64,000 bases of DNA from Agrypnia vestita. Taxonomy: Eukaryota > Arthropoda > Insecta > Trichoptera > Phryganeidae. Where the stretch lies: assembly GCA_016648135.1 (NCBI GenBank), contig JADDOH010007988.1:22465-86464 (forward strand). Reading direction: 5' to 3'. Shown piece by piece: positions 23,625-36,262 of the stretch. The notes under the pieces were generated by a model. It did not search any database, was not told where the DNA came from, and saw nothing but the letters and a program-made list of their open reading frames with translations. A program made the translations under genes and the position numbers. How positions within the stretch are numbered: position 1 is the stretch's first letter; the number at the start of each line of letters is the position of its first letter.

Positions 23625-24472
23625 ATGAAAAACTTGAAATATCGCGTTATTTACGAGTACGAGTTCCACCGTGGCACCAGTGCTGCAGAAACGGCTCGAA
23701 GGATTAATGATGTGTATGGCGACGGTGCCGCAAAAGAAAACACAGTGCGTTTTTGGTTCCAACGTTTTCGTTCTGGAAATTTCGACCTGCAGAACAAGCC
23801 CCGTGGACGGCCGTAGACCAAAGTTGATAATGAAGAATTGAAGGCTATTGTGGAAGCGGAATCCATCGCAAACCACATCCGAGTTAGCTACAGGCTGCGG
23901 TGTTAGTGATAAAACTGTTTTAATCCACTTGAAGCAAATTGGTAAGGTGAAAAAGCTTGAAAGGTTGGTACCTCACGAATTGAGTGAAGCAAATCAACAA
24001 ACGCGAGTTACTTGTGAGCGTTTGGTGGACTAGTGCTGGTGTCGTTCACTACAGCTTTCTTAAATCTGGCCAGACGATTACGGCAGATGTCTATTGTCAG
24101 CAACTGTAAACCATGATGGAAAATCTAGCTGCTAAACAACCGAGGCTGGTTAATCGCTCTAGGCCACTGCTGCTTCATGATAACGCTAGACCACACACTG
24201 CACAACAGACGGCTACCAAATTAGAGGAGCTTCAATTGGAATGTCTAAGACATCCACCGTACTCTCCGGACCTTGCCCCAACAGATTACCATTTTTTTCG
24301 AAATTTGGATAACTTCTTGCAAAGGAAAAAATTCAACTCCGATGGGGCAGTCCAAACCGCCTTCAAAGATTTTATTGATTCCCTTCCGAATGGTTTTTTT
24401 AGTAAAGGGATCGATGAACTACCTATGAGATGGCAAAAGTGCATAGATAGCAATGGTACATACTTTGATTAA
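23625..24472 (+). pseudogene. mariner transposase, broken
   Basis: Starts ATG at 23625 with an N-terminal helix-turn-helix part (AAETARRINDVYG, NTVRFWFQRFRSG) as in mariner/SETMAR-type transposases. Defects in order: an in-frame TAG at 23814-23816 just after the GRP motif; one extra base near 23858-23862, shifting the frame so that DPSQTTSELATGCG continues in another frame; a deletion at about 24023 joining CERL directly to WWTSAGVVHY, which removes the segment with the first catalytic aspartate (the xxTGDExW region); and a TAA about 24107, just before MMENLAAKQ. The last part is intact: HDNARPH and YSPDLAPTDYHFF carry the second and third aspartates, separated by 34 residues, the DD34D mark of mariner. 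It ends SNGTYFD. No active enzyme can come from this copy. The ORF at 24113-24472 is its C-terminal piece. Confidence 0.93.
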
Positions 24473-24521
24473 ATAAATATATTATAATTAAAAAAAATCG
24501 ACTTTATGTTCCTCCCATACT

Positions 24522-24550
24522 AAACGTCAATTTCATATGTAAGGACCTAA
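24522..24550 (-). repeat. right terminal inverted repeat of the mariner
   Basis: 29 bases identical to the left repeat in inverted orientation; followed by TA at 24551-24552. Confidence 0.95.
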
Positions 24551-24552
24551 TA

Positions 24553-25024
24553 TTATTATCTGGCTGCTGTAAAAACATAAGAGTGCTTATTATTCAATTT
24601 TTTTATCTTTTTGTACTGATAACGTTTAAGTTAAAACTTAAGCGGGATCAGTAATAAGATGAGGAACAACAAGCTGAGATCTATCTTGTAAAACAAATAT
24701 TATAAAAATATAAGATATTCAAAATCGTTCAATGAAATTAATTAATAAATCATGTGAAAGTATTGCGAAGGATATATCTAAGCTTTTTAAGAAGCAAATA
24801 CGTATACCAATGAATGCTATTTCATGTCAAAGGACATTAAAATATGCAATATATATAATAAACCTTCACGCCATTTAAAGACAATATTAAAAAAGACTTA
24901 AAGGAAAATTGATGAAATTCCTGATAAATAAGAAATATGTATTCTGTGGTATTATCTTGGTAAAAAAATTATAATGATAATTTATTTATCTGTTTCCTTA
25001 TTCTTATAATCCTATATTACTCAC
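24553..25024. other. AT-rich DNA, no gene seen
   Basis: No recognisable feature. Confidence 0.5.
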
Positions 25025-25130
25025 GAGAGGGCTGTCACAAAACCGAGATGAGTGGAGGAAGATTCTCGAGGAGGCCAAGACCCACCAGGGGTGGTAGAGT
25101 CAAGAGTGATGATGATGATGATGATGATTA
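25025..25130 (+). mobile_element. 3' end of an RTE-like LINE with (GAT)n tail
   Basis: Translation SQNRDEWRKILEEAKTHQGW followed by a stop is the familiar end of RTE-type reverse transcriptases. It is followed by AGTCAAGAGTGATGATG and a (GAT)n tail at about 25107-25128. The copy is strongly 5'-truncated. Confidence 0.75.
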
Positions 25131-28100
25131 CCCACGAATAAAGTTACCTTTTTAATAAAAAATATATCTCCAGACGCCGGTCTCGCGGAATAGCGGGTAT
25201 TTTTTGCCAAAAAATATGCTGGAAATTATTTTATTAAATTAAGTGGTTAATGTTACCCGAAAATTTTAGAATTCCAATGTATTTTAAATGATTAATTAAT
25301 AAAAATCACAGTATAATTTGTTAGTTCCTTCACTTCGGATTTACTATATACCTACTAGTTTAGCCGATGCACTATATAAATCAGTTCTTGTGATGAGAAA
25401 TGGATGCTGAAGAATTCGCATGGCTGCAAAATTGGTGGATTTAAATAAAACATACATATTAAGACGTTCATCAAATGTTCAATTATTGTTATCAGGATCC
25501 ATAAAACATCACCAAATTATTTTATTTTTTTATAAATATAAATAATTACTATTCAAAAACTAACGAAAATTCACGAGAGCGTCGGACCATTATTAAGAAA
25601 ATTAATGTGAGTGTGTTTTCGTTCACACTTCATGGTAAATTTTTAAAATAATATATTTTAAAAAGCATCTAGCGTATCTTCCATGAAATATGATCCAAGA
25701 AAATTGTAGGTTTATCAAAGCAGATTAATCAAGAGATAAAAACGATGTATTTAGTTTAATTACCAATTTTATTTTTAGGTAATTGTCTACACCCAAATCC
25801 CCGAAACATGTGAAAAATAAAGCAAGCAAAAAGCGCATAAGGTAAAATCGTATATGATTACGCCCACCATAAAATGAGTAATCAGTAATCAATCTGTTCG
25901 GTCTTACTAAGTGGCGTTGTTTTGATTCGCTCACTTTCGAGTCACACGCATCGTGAGGCCATACATACGAGAAAGCTCCGCTTCAAATTGTGAGCATTCT
26001 TTAACCCTTCCCTAGCCACGCTGCAATAAATGTAGACTATAGAACCATTTAAATCTGTAATAGTACCAAAAATATGTGCAATATACAATCCATTTTTTGG
26101 AAATCCTAAAACATTCACGCTTACAAATGACTAGTGTAAAACCAGTCATAATAACAAATCCTATTAAAAATAATTATAATTAATTCAATATGATGCTTAT
26201 CGATTAATACCTTGAATGTCAGTTGCGATAAAAAAAATATGTGATAAAATAAAATAAAAAGATAATATATTAATTAAACAAATTAACAAGTAATTGAAAA
26301 TTAGAAAATTGCACAATTTTATTGTGAATTTACTGGGATATAGACCACAATCTCGGGGAAGGGTCGCCAGTACTACGTCTCATTCATTCATTAAATAAAT
26401 AAAGATTAGGGGAAGGATGGGAAGTGATGAACGCATTACATTGTGAGAATGCGATGAATTAAAATTATAATTTTTTCATTTACAATTTTCAGTGTGTATA
26501 GGTACTAAAAATATGAATAAAATATGAAAAAGCAGTTTAAAACTGTAAAATATTTTTTTATCGTTTGAAATGCTAAAAATTGCCATTTCGTTACGGTTAC
26601 ATGAATTGACATCATGGCCGCGTTCGGGTATTTTCTATCGCGGTATGCTTAGGGTTAATGCATGTATTCTTGCTACACACATCGGCACACCATCGTGACG
26701 TGTGCATGTATTGTTGTATACACGAGTGCACCAATTTAACGCACACCAACGTGACATTGAAGAACTGCCTATGGGAGTCACGTTATTGAATTAGACGGCT
26801 ATGCTGGACATTAGAATGCAGATATGGGACGAACAATTACTGGATCGTAAATTACAGTCGCAATTATCAACACTGGAACAATTTTTATTATTACAGTTTG
26901 TTTATTAGCATAATTGCAAGGTGCTTTTGTATAAATTTTTAATCAGACTACTACTTGGAGCGCTGCGGCTGTTTCCTTCCTTGTTTTGTGTAAATGTATT
27001 GTGTATATGTGTAAATGTATGTGTAATATAAGTATCTGGAAGCAGATATTCCATAATATGAAACTCTGGAATATCGAAGAGCACGTGCTGATCAAATATT
27101 ACTTTACAAGTTACTGCTGGGACATATTGACTCTCCCAGTCAACTGGAGTTGAGCTCTGTCCACGTTCCACATAGACTTAACCGACAGACCATGTTTCAA
27201 GGAGTAGAACAACTTTTACACGTAATTCCTTCATCCATCTCACATGACTATATAACGATAATTGACCAATATCATTTTTTTATCACTTACCTCACTACAC
27301 TAAAAATACGTCTGACGAGTAGTACCTACATATATACATATTGAGGCTTTCTCTCTCTCAACCCTAATTCTAATCTCTCACCCATTTTCAACTCATTTCT
27401 ACTCTCATATCTATTGCTTCATTATATTTTATTTTCTATGCTGGATATTTATAACTATCAGCGGCATGCATTTGGTAAGTATCTACCTACACTAAAATAA
27501 GCTGTAGATCACTAGAGTTTCTACAAAATAGAACGCGTATTTTGTAATATTCCTACCACAACTATTATTATACTAAATACCTGTAGATTTTAATATACCA
27601 TAATATTATTTTAATTAATTTCGTTGTTTTTTCAAAAATATATTTTTATGCACAACTCACGCTCCAATGTTCTGGCTGATTACATTGCCTATATAATCAT
27701 TGGATTATTTATATTGCGCCGTCTATGTAAAAATTTTAGACAACTGCTTAGCCCTACAAAAATATTTTAAATTGAAAACTGTTGGCGAAATTATGTAGAC
27801 GATTTTTTGAAAAGATGTCACTATTAAGGTTGCTAAAATAAATTAATACATTTTTTTAAATTAATTCTTTTTTTCGCTTTTTCCTTACTGTTGCAAAGCC
27901 AAGAATTAAGACAATGAGGTGCTGGGTGCTGATTTGGTTGCATGCAGTCGTATTTAGGAAGCTATGTCAATAATTAAAAATGTGCATGAAGTACATAATG
28001 TGAGGGATGTTCATCCATACTGCAGGTAGCGGCAAATTAAATAACAACATGCCTTTATTTTATAATAAATGCCGTGGAGATACCGCGATACGCCATGACG

Positions 28101-29009
28101 TGTTTGCAAGCGGTCGCGTCGCTGGAACGCTTAACGTGCAAGCCGTAGCACGCCAGCGGCTGTTCTTCGAGCTATTAACATATTTTAAGGACAAGCCGCT
28201 CAAGCTTAGGTGGTATGGCAAAAATTAAAATTATAGAACTATGATATCTACATGAAATATTCAGTTCGGTTCAGAGCCAATAAATCAGCGTCTATTGGTT
28301 ACATGACACTTTAATAACTTACTATATTTTTTGTACATTTTTTTATCAATATTTATTTATTTGCAACAGCGCTATTTATACATAAGATGTAAGTGTAATT
28401 ATAAAATAATAAAGCCATGACAGAATGCACAGAATTACATTAAAAAATGAAACAAATTATAGAAGTATACTGTAATATATTGAAATTATAACTATAGGTA
28501 TGGCTTTACGTGAAATTTATATGTTGTTATATTTTATTTTGGTTCATTTTATACGATATAATATTTTATTTTTTAAATGACACCATCAACAGGTCAATAT
28601 TGACCCCGATAGATAGTCCTAAAGTATATTGATATTTTATTATTATTTTGTTATATTGTATACTAACATAACATAACACATAGCTTTTCCAATAGTAGCT
28701 ATTACAGGTAAAAAACTATATTGTATTCAAATTAAATTGTGACTCATTTTTTATTCTAGTATATACGATACCGCAAAAAATGTTACAGAAAAATTATACC
28801 TTTAGGTATATGTGATTTTCATAAAATATTTATTCACTGCTCGCTCTCCTGATATTTTAACATGATGATATAAATATAGCTTTAAACCTTCACAGGATAT
28901 GCCGAATACATTGACAGACTGAATCGGTCCATTAGTTCTTAAGGTAATAAACAGACTTTTATATTTTATGTATGTCTATCCCTAAAGTAATGAATGAATT
29001 TATCGATGG
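25131..29009. other. AT-rich DNA, no gene supported
   Basis: Patches with more GC occur at about 25900-26030, 26600-26800 and 28060-28210; the last lies in a 73-codon ORF without known domain. A pyrimidine-rich stretch (CTCTCTCTC) lies at about 27345-27420. I recognise no protein family, tRNA or repeat. Confidence 0.4.
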
Positions 29010-29620
29010 TAATTTAAAAACGTAACGAGACAAGTCTCGTTGGGTATGCGATATATCGGAGCAGTGGGAGCGACGTGGGGAAATTCAACAGAGATCGAAC
29101 AGAGTGGCAGAGTAATTTAGGCCTCAAAATCCGTGACGACGGTCACCACAGAGCGCCATCCATCACCTAATATCGTGGTCTAGTATGAGTCTGAGCACTC
29201 ACCTTAGCCTTGCTAATCTTGCTATTATACATCTTGAATGTCTCGGTTTGATCCCGCTGGCTTGTATGAGAGAGCTGTATGCATGTTCCTCAGGGTGTCT
29301 GGGGAATCCTACGGTTCCAAGTTATTTAACCTCCTCCAATTTTGGATAGATTAGGTTAGGTATCACGTAAAATCAAAAAAATTAAGAACTGATATGCTTG
29401 CTTGACTGAGGGCAAGTGGGCCGGCGAAGAAGACCCACCGCATACCCAGAGCCGTTTTTTGAGAAATAGCTCCCATATTGGCCCTACACTTTCGCCACCA
29501 AATTTGGCACTATTTTAATGCTAAAGCGGTCATCCCCACTACGTCCCTGACACTGTGTAGCCGGCGCGGCGAGGCGACCACACAAAACCTCTTCGCTGTG
29601 GTCCATGGATGACGAAATTA
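29010..29620. other. GC-richer anonymous segment
   Basis: Markedly richer in GC than its flanks, with mixed composition and no long ORF; strings such as GGTTCCAAGTTATTTAACC and TAGCCGGCGCGGCGAGGCGA occur. It looks like a decayed mobile element rather than a host gene, but no family is identified. Confidence 0.3.
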
Positions 29621-31866
29621 TAATTTATTAGATGAAAATACAAAAAAAGCGAAATACAAAATATAAACAAGAACTACGTGAAATGCAGTGATATACAATA
29701 TAGAAGAGAGTAGATACACAAGGTGAAAATAAATCAAAACCAAAAAAATAAAATTGTACATGATATAAAATGATATATAAAACAAATTAAGGTACACAAT
29801 ATGAAATTAAACCAAAAAAAAAAGAAAAAAAAAGTGTATATGATATATAAAGTATGATTACATGTCGTAACAGCCAGTGGAATACATGTCATAGTTTCAT
29901 GAAAGGTAAACAAGGTGAATATTAAATACCTACAGTGTATGCAAAGGAAGAATAATATACGATGGGTGTGGAATACATGAATGAGTATTGAAAAACACAT
30001 GGGTGACAACTTAAAATAAAAGTAGAAGGGAGAAAGCATTGCACTAAAATGTTTAAGATACATATTATGATAGACACATACATAGTCAAGTAATATTAAG
30101 TGAGAGTACAAAGTTGATGATTAAATACAATATTTATAGTAAAATAAGAATAAATCAGTACAAGAATGAATGTTACAGATAAATATGAGTTGTCTTATTC
30201 TATGTATAGTTGGGCAAGTGGGCCAAGTATTAACAATTGTCTGGGCCGGACGTTTCCTTCCAGTCCTCGATAAATCATGGCGCCCGCGCAGGTATGTAGG
30301 TAAAAATGCGCCGGTGGTGCGTTCTGGCAATCTTCGTATTCCAAAGTATAGATTTACATCTCCTACGAAGTGTAACTCATTTTTTACGGTAGTTTTAAAA
30401 ATAATTGCCGCGCACCGCTACTTCGGTAAGAACCGAGAACCAGCGAGCATGAAAATCGATGATGATGGCGAGCGGCAAAATTACAACGTATTTTCTTTAA
30501 ATCCACTCGTAAGTACGTAAATACATTGAATAATCATTTTTAATGGATTGTTCGTATGGCGGAAATTCTTAGTAGGTAAACTGCATACAACATGGTATCT
30601 AGAAATACTATATCTATTTTTATTTCACCATTGAAAAGTTGCTAAAGAAATTTACTTACTATTTTTGAAGATTTTTTATTTTATTGTCATCATCATTTAC
30701 TAATCATTTTGGCTGCTTCTAACAGATCTAAGTATTTTTCTCCACCCTGCGCCTTGGCTCGGAAACCTCGATAGGGACGTCCCTATGCTATCCAATGCCC
30801 TAAAATATTTTTTATGATGCAGGTATACTTACTTAGTCACTCGTTTACCCCGGTCCAAAACAGTGGACTTCCGGGGAGATCCCTGAAAGCAGTCATGTCC
30901 AAAAATGTATTATATTAAAATATTTATTATCTATTTAAATGATTTTAAAAAAATTCTCATATTGTATGTTTATTTATCTATGACAAATAATTATTATCTT
31001 TGTACAATTAGTGTAAATACATTCGATTCCTGATTTTTAGCCAGCCGTTTTTTCCGGGGCAATCCTGACTATGTTTGTTACAATGCGGGGCAAGCTAGTG
31101 GTTAAATGTGAAAAAAGGGGTTTTGGCAATTTCATTGAATGTATTTGACTTCATTATTGAGGACTATGTATGTAAATTTAGCGTTTGCATTGTGTTTTCC
31201 TTGAGATGATATTTTATAGCTGTAGAATTTTTACATTATTTTATGGGCCTTGCCCATTGATAATATCTCAACATATTTTTAAATCTATTGTATTCACACG
31301 ATTTAGAGAGTGCACTTCAATGATTATTTTGCATGTTTTTTTAATTAATTTTTTTTACCGTTGCTGTTTTGCCATTGAAAATGGTAGTCTTAGTAGATAT
31401 TTGTCTTAAATATGTCTTCAAATAGGCATTTTCACGCACCAACTGACTTGCTAATATCCGCGGGACGTTTTTCCTCAATTATGTGATTTGATAAATTTTT
31501 AAACAGTCTATTGATTTTTCATTTGTGCGCGATTTTATATTCCTTGACGTCACAGATTCCGTTTATCATCGTGACAATTATAGAATCGGATAATACAAAG
31601 CAATAAACGTTGCCAGCGCCAACACAAAGGTTATAAAAAAACAAAAGCTTTGGTTCTGATCTGTGCTCCCCGGTAATTGTTTTAAAATGCCTCGTGATAC
31701 ACGATAACGGACAAACGTGCGTAAGGGTGAAACTACAAAATACCTTCCCCTGTATCATAAACATGCTCCCGATTTTTTTATCTAGCAATTATTGCCAAGT
31801 CTAATGCATACTGGGCAATAATTTTGGTATCTACCTACTTATTTTACTAGAAAATTTATTAAAGTA
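29621..31866. other. AT-rich DNA with an anonymous ORF
   Basis: The ORF at 30170-30520 (116 codons) overlaps a GC-richer patch at about 30240-30490. It has no domain or signal I recognise, and codon quality is poor. The minus-strand ORF at 29734-30111 is low-complexity F/Y/I/H and is a composition artefact. Confidence 0.35.
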
Positions 31867-32163
31867 ACTAGCTGCAACACGTCAAAAATGACGGAACATT
31901 GGTTCGCGTCTTTGCTAAGACTTGGTTTACATTTACAGTATATTTTTGGAGGTCCACATTTTTGGTAGCACCGTGCGTAGAGCGGCCGGTTCGGGTTTGC
32001 TGGCCCGGGGTTCAAGCACCATCTCCGGCCTTTAATTTGCTTTTTTTAAATCGTAAATTCAAACGAAATTACGGACATTACACGAAGTTACGGATGGATA
32101 GAGAGATAGACAGACAGATGAACGCACAGACAGACGAACAGACAACGAAATTGTTATGTTTGA
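31867..32163 (+). mobile_element. SINE-like family, copy 4 (complete short form)
   Basis: The clearest full copy. Head ACTAGCTGCAACACGTCAAA with AATGACGGAAC; TTCGCGTCTTTGCTAAGAC; GGTAGCACCGTGCGTAGAGC (box A-like region); TTCGGGTTTGCTGG; GGGGTTCAAGCACC (box B-like); CATCTCCGGCC; AAATTACGGACATTACACG; a (GACA)-rich tail at about 32100-32145; and the end AACGAAATTGTTATGTTTGA. It lacks the TGCCGGCAG block of the long form. Confidence 0.85.
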
Positions 32164-32335
32164 TTTTTATCTTCATATTTTGGTACTTATTTCACGCCTA
32201 TAAAGCCAACAATTTTTAAAAATTTTACGGAATATCAAAGATTTACGAAACAATATAATGCATGTATACAATGTTATACTGATTCGTAATTCTTGTAAAA
32301 TTTGGTGGTGTTTGTCACAACTGTTGGATGAATAC
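32164..32335. other. AT-rich spacer
   Basis: No feature seen. Confidence 0.5.
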
Positions 32336-32505
32336 AGTTATCTAGTAGTACCTGAGGAGAATTAAGAGGCCGACAGGCCACCCTAAAATCTGCTGAACCG
32401 ACGGAATTCTGCAGACATACGTGGCAGCGAATAATAATGGACAGAGAAAAGTGGGATTTTATCCATCGATGAATAGAAAACGGCCGATGATGATGATAAT
32501 GATAT
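32336..32505 (+). mobile_element. LINE 3' end with (GAT)n tail
   Basis: Translation LKSAEPTEFCRHTWQRIIMD then REKWDFIHR and a stop matches the form of a LINE C-terminal tail. It ends GGCCGATGATGATGATAATG. It is 5'-truncated, with no upstream RT domain. Confidence 0.55.
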
Positions 32506-33544
32506 ATAATATACTTTATCCTTCTTGTACTAGAAGAGTTAAGCCAGCAAAACAAAATTACACAGGAAAGGCGAAAAACGTTTAACTCCCTCATTTTTAT
32601 TTTAATGGCGGTAATGATCTGTAATTCTGATGCGTCTGCACTCAAGGACGACCACGCCCGCATCCATTGGGCTCGGTGAAAAAATGTAGGCGACGTTCGC
32701 TTAAAGTCCCTTTGGATGGTTGGGCCCTTTTCTATTAAATATAGTGTACTTGATACCTAAAGATACCCTTGAATATAAATGATATTTACATGTCAAATTC
32801 AACGATGGTGGAATTTTTTATTAGGTAGTAGGGGTGGACAGAACTTTCATCTCTACTATTAATAACATTACCTTACATTACATCTATTTCAAATAAACAA
32901 AATATAATCTGTAAATTCAAAATCGATTTTAAAACTAATGTGAAAATATGTATTTATTATTTTTTGTCTAACAATTTGCCAAATAAATTTTAATCGTTTT
33001 CATTTTATTTGAAAAAAAATAAAAATAATAAATGTAAAACTGTTAATCTATTAGATTAAAATCTGTAAAACTATTTAATCTATAAAACGGTTAATCTATC
33101 TCACTCCTAAATTTTATTTTTATCGTCAGCTTTAACTAAAATTTAAATTAGAAGTATAGACAAAATCATAAACAAAATATAAAGTGAGTTTTACATATAA
33201 CTAATTAGGAACTAAAGAGAAACTATTTGCGTAAAACAGATTTTGGTAATTTATAATATTTAATTTGCTATAAACGTTTTTCTTAATTTTCTTAATGTTA
33301 TTTGCATGTGAAATTTCAAAACCTTTTAATACAAAAAGAATGTTTTGTTTCCAAAACATGAATGGCAAATTCAGAATAGTTATTGTTGGTCTGCGGTTGT
33401 AACCAAAAAGTGGACTTTTCAATAGTTATCAGAAGGAACGCCTTTACTCCAATGCAAATGAAACTGATATACATTAACGATACTACACATTTAGATAACA
33501 TTTATGTGCTTCATTATAATCGATGAAATGAACGTTGTGCGATA
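32506..33544. other. AT-rich DNA, no gene seen
   Basis: Low-complexity A/T-rich sequence; no recognisable feature. Confidence 0.5.
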
Positions 33545-33935
33545 TTGTAAGCATTACGGGTAGGATCACATTAGGGCACCTTCCTCGCAAGCGTCGACAA
33601 CGCGCGCCGGGAATGTGGCATTAATCAAACTTACAAGGCATGCGCACTAGTGAGTGGTTTATTCCAGTCGAATCAGAGACGCCATAAATCCAGGCAAACC
33701 CGTTTCCCGACTTATCAAAACAATCCACCGAGCCGGCACTCGAAATGGCAATCCTCCCGTAAAAATGCGCCGACCGATCGAGGCTGGTCTATGGTAAATG
33801 GGTGACCGAATGGTCTTGTCTGTGATTTCACTTCAACGGCCACAAATCAAAAGGTTCCATCTCATGTTGCAGCTCTTCTGTACCATTTCCTGCCCTTGCA
33901 ACGACGAGGTATCAACTGAAATTTGCGTCAAACTG
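33545..33935. promoter_or_regulatory. GC-richer island, candidate conserved non-coding DNA
   Basis: About 390 bases of mixed, high-complexity sequence (for example GCGTCGACAACGCGCGCCGG) between very AT-rich flanks. No ORF and no similarity to any repeat family in the window. It could be a regulatory element. The only evidence is composition. Confidence 0.3.
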
Positions 33936-33969
33936 AGATATATCTTCAATTAATTAATATTTCGGACCG

Positions 33970-34096
33970 GTTGCATCAACTTGTTTATAGTAATCTTTCA
34001 TTTAAATCATTTTTGTCTTTTCTACCAATAAAACAACTCGTTTTCTTAAAATCCATGCTTCAAACGAAAGATTACTATAAACCAAGTTGATGCAAC
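33970..34096. repeat. short MITE-like element with about 31-bp inverted ends
   Basis: GTTGCATCAACTTGTTTATA then GTAATCTTTC at the left is matched in inverse at the right (GAAAGATTACTATAAACC then AAGTTGATGCAAC ending 34096). The interior of about 60 bases is T-rich and non-coding. Confidence 0.8.
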
Positions 34097-36029
34097 TGTT
34101 GTAGTGTTGAAACTTCATACAAAAAACTGATTCCTAATTTTGAGCACGTTATTTGTATCCAGTAACTGTATGGAATATTTCGTCCCTTTAGAGGTAGAAC
34201 TCACTAACCGAAGTATTGGCCAAAACGACTTATGACTACAAACATTCATATTTTTCCATCTCTATTCCAGGTAAAAATCAATAAGTGAAAATTCCGTGTC
34301 TATTTATAATTATTTAGTGGTAAAACTTATAACTTGAATGTTTTCAATAATTATAATATCACATTTTGAATGTAAAATGTCATTATCTCAAAACTCTAGA
34401 ATGTTACTAGTGAATTTTCCTCTGAAAAGACGATTTATTCTCTGAATTGTTGCTCTTTTTTTCCATAGATATTCTTCACACTTGATAAGGATTTGCCCCA
34501 TTGCAAATTAAATTCCTTTCTATAAATTTTGTTTTAAAATTTTTTATTTGTCACTTTGGTAATGTTATTGTAATATATTATTATATATGTAAATAAAAAT
34601 AACTCATAAAAAAATTAGTAGATATTAAGAGTAGGTATAGAAATTCATATTGGAGTATGGAATCGGTCCGAAAAATGTGCACCTAGATTTGAATGGGAAT
34701 AGGAATAAGATTCCGGCGAGACAGTGTTGAACTGGATGTGGGTTTAAGTGAGTAGATGAATCTAGATGGGAAGTTGTATCGAACACTACAGCGATTTTGA
34801 AAGGGACTCCAATTATTTTGACCGGAAAGCGGTCTCTAATTACGTGGTCAAGCCACATCAGCGACCCCGAGGGCCTAGCAGTACGAGTCTGTAAGGCAGG
34901 TTGTTTTTTTTTTTGCTAGGTTTTTGTTTAGTTAATTTGTATTACGTAGCTAACGAAATTGATTTAGTATCTAATTATTATTTTATTATATTTAGTTTTA
35001 CGTTTAAGCGTGGTATAATAACGAAGATTTAGCTTCGAAATCCCGTGATTTTTCACGGGTACACCAGTACAAATATATTTTTTGAAATATCACACTTCAC
35101 TGTACGTCTTTTTTTACCATTTTCGAATTCGAAGTCAAATTTGATCGATTTTCAGCGAGACAATAATTATTTCCCATTAAAAGCAGATAAAAGATATAAA
35201 ATAATAGACGTCTCATTGAAAAGGTAAATTTTGTGGATCAAATTTAATGTATATCAATATATGGTATTTTAAAGTGAAATGCATTCTACCGACAGTAGAA
35301 AGTTACGGATTGTAGACACTGATAAATTTTTTTTCGATAGTGAGATATTTTATTGTATAGTGATTTTTTTTAATAACTTTTATTATTCCGTAGTATGTCT
35401 GTGAGCATATTTTTTCTATACCTAATTGTTAGTTTGTTAGTATCCGGAGTGTACAGTACAGTAGGTATAACAGAGAACAGCTTACAGCATCAGACCCATA
35501 TTGAGATTCATTTTTTGTGAACATGCTTTATGAGTATCTTATTCGGCCGGTCGTAAATAACACGATGCGAGGATATAAATAAATGAATTGGCATTTGAAA
35601 ATTGACAGCGTGACTAAGCTTGCATATATATATAAAGAAGTAGGTAGGTATTACAGTCTGTCCCAGGCGTACCTATAAGTCCCCGCACTGTCTGTGTTCG
35701 TGCGCAGAAACCAGAAGTGAATAACATGTTCGTCTACAAATTAGAGTAAGAAAAAATATTTAACAATTTAAAAAAAAAAAAAATCTACGTACTAATATAG
35801 GTACCATCGAAGAACAAAGACATATAGAAGTAAGCGATACCTAGAAGTAAATGGTTCTAAAGCATAAAAAAATAGTGCTCAGGAAAACTATTAGGTAAGA
35901 TTTTCTGTGTTAGTTTGAAATTATTATACATCTAATAAACATATGAGAAAAATCTTATTCTTAGAGATATTTTGATTTAAAACACTTAAATTGTTTTTTA
36001 AAGTGTAGGTACCCATTTAAAAAAATTCA
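34097..36029. other. AT-rich DNA, no gene supported
   Basis: GC-richer patches at about 34640-34900 and 35650-35720 carry no recognisable protein. The rest is A/T-rich. Confidence 0.45.
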
Positions 36030-36262
36030 AAATGTATCGTATAAGAACAAAGGCAGAATATCAAAAAAAAAAAATTATAAATGTTTGAATTAGGATTACC
36101 AATTTAAAATTTGTATGTATCTCTTCCAAAATCTTGTTTTCTATAAATTTATAGGCTATGTTTACTATAAAATTTCGAATTCAGTACATTATAAATTAGT
36201 AATCCTCGATGACTGCATTATTTTTTTTTAATATTGTTGCCTTTGCTTTTATACCCCACATA
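36030..36262. repeat. foldback element, second copy (diverged)
   Basis: The right arm shares AATTCAGTACATTATAAATT, AGTAATCCTCGATGA and TTGCCTTTGCTTTTAT with 9240-9405. The left arm (GAACAAAGGCAGAATATC near 36045, then GGATTACCAATTTAAAAT) is the decayed inverted partner. The minus-strand SINE at 36263-36466 adjoins it. Confidence 0.7.

Larger units (their letters stand above)
23437..24550 (+). mobile_element. mariner element with intact terminal repeats, internally deleted
   Basis: The terminal inverted repeats are 29 bases, perfect: 23437-23465 begins TTAGGTCCTTACATATG and 24522-24550 is its exact reverse complement. TA flanks each side (23435-23436, 24551-24552), the expected target duplication. 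Length is 1,114 bp, below the roughly 1.3 kb of complete mariners, because part of the transposase gene is missing at about 24023. The intact ends mean it could still have been mobilised in trans by a related transposase. Confidence 0.95.

Noticed and set aside
23613..23878. Minus-strand ORFs across the mariner
   Set aside because: Shadows of the transposase reading frame.
29734..30111. 125-codon hydrophobic ORF
   Set aside because: Low-complexity F/Y/I/H composition from A/T-rich DNA, not a membrane protein gene.
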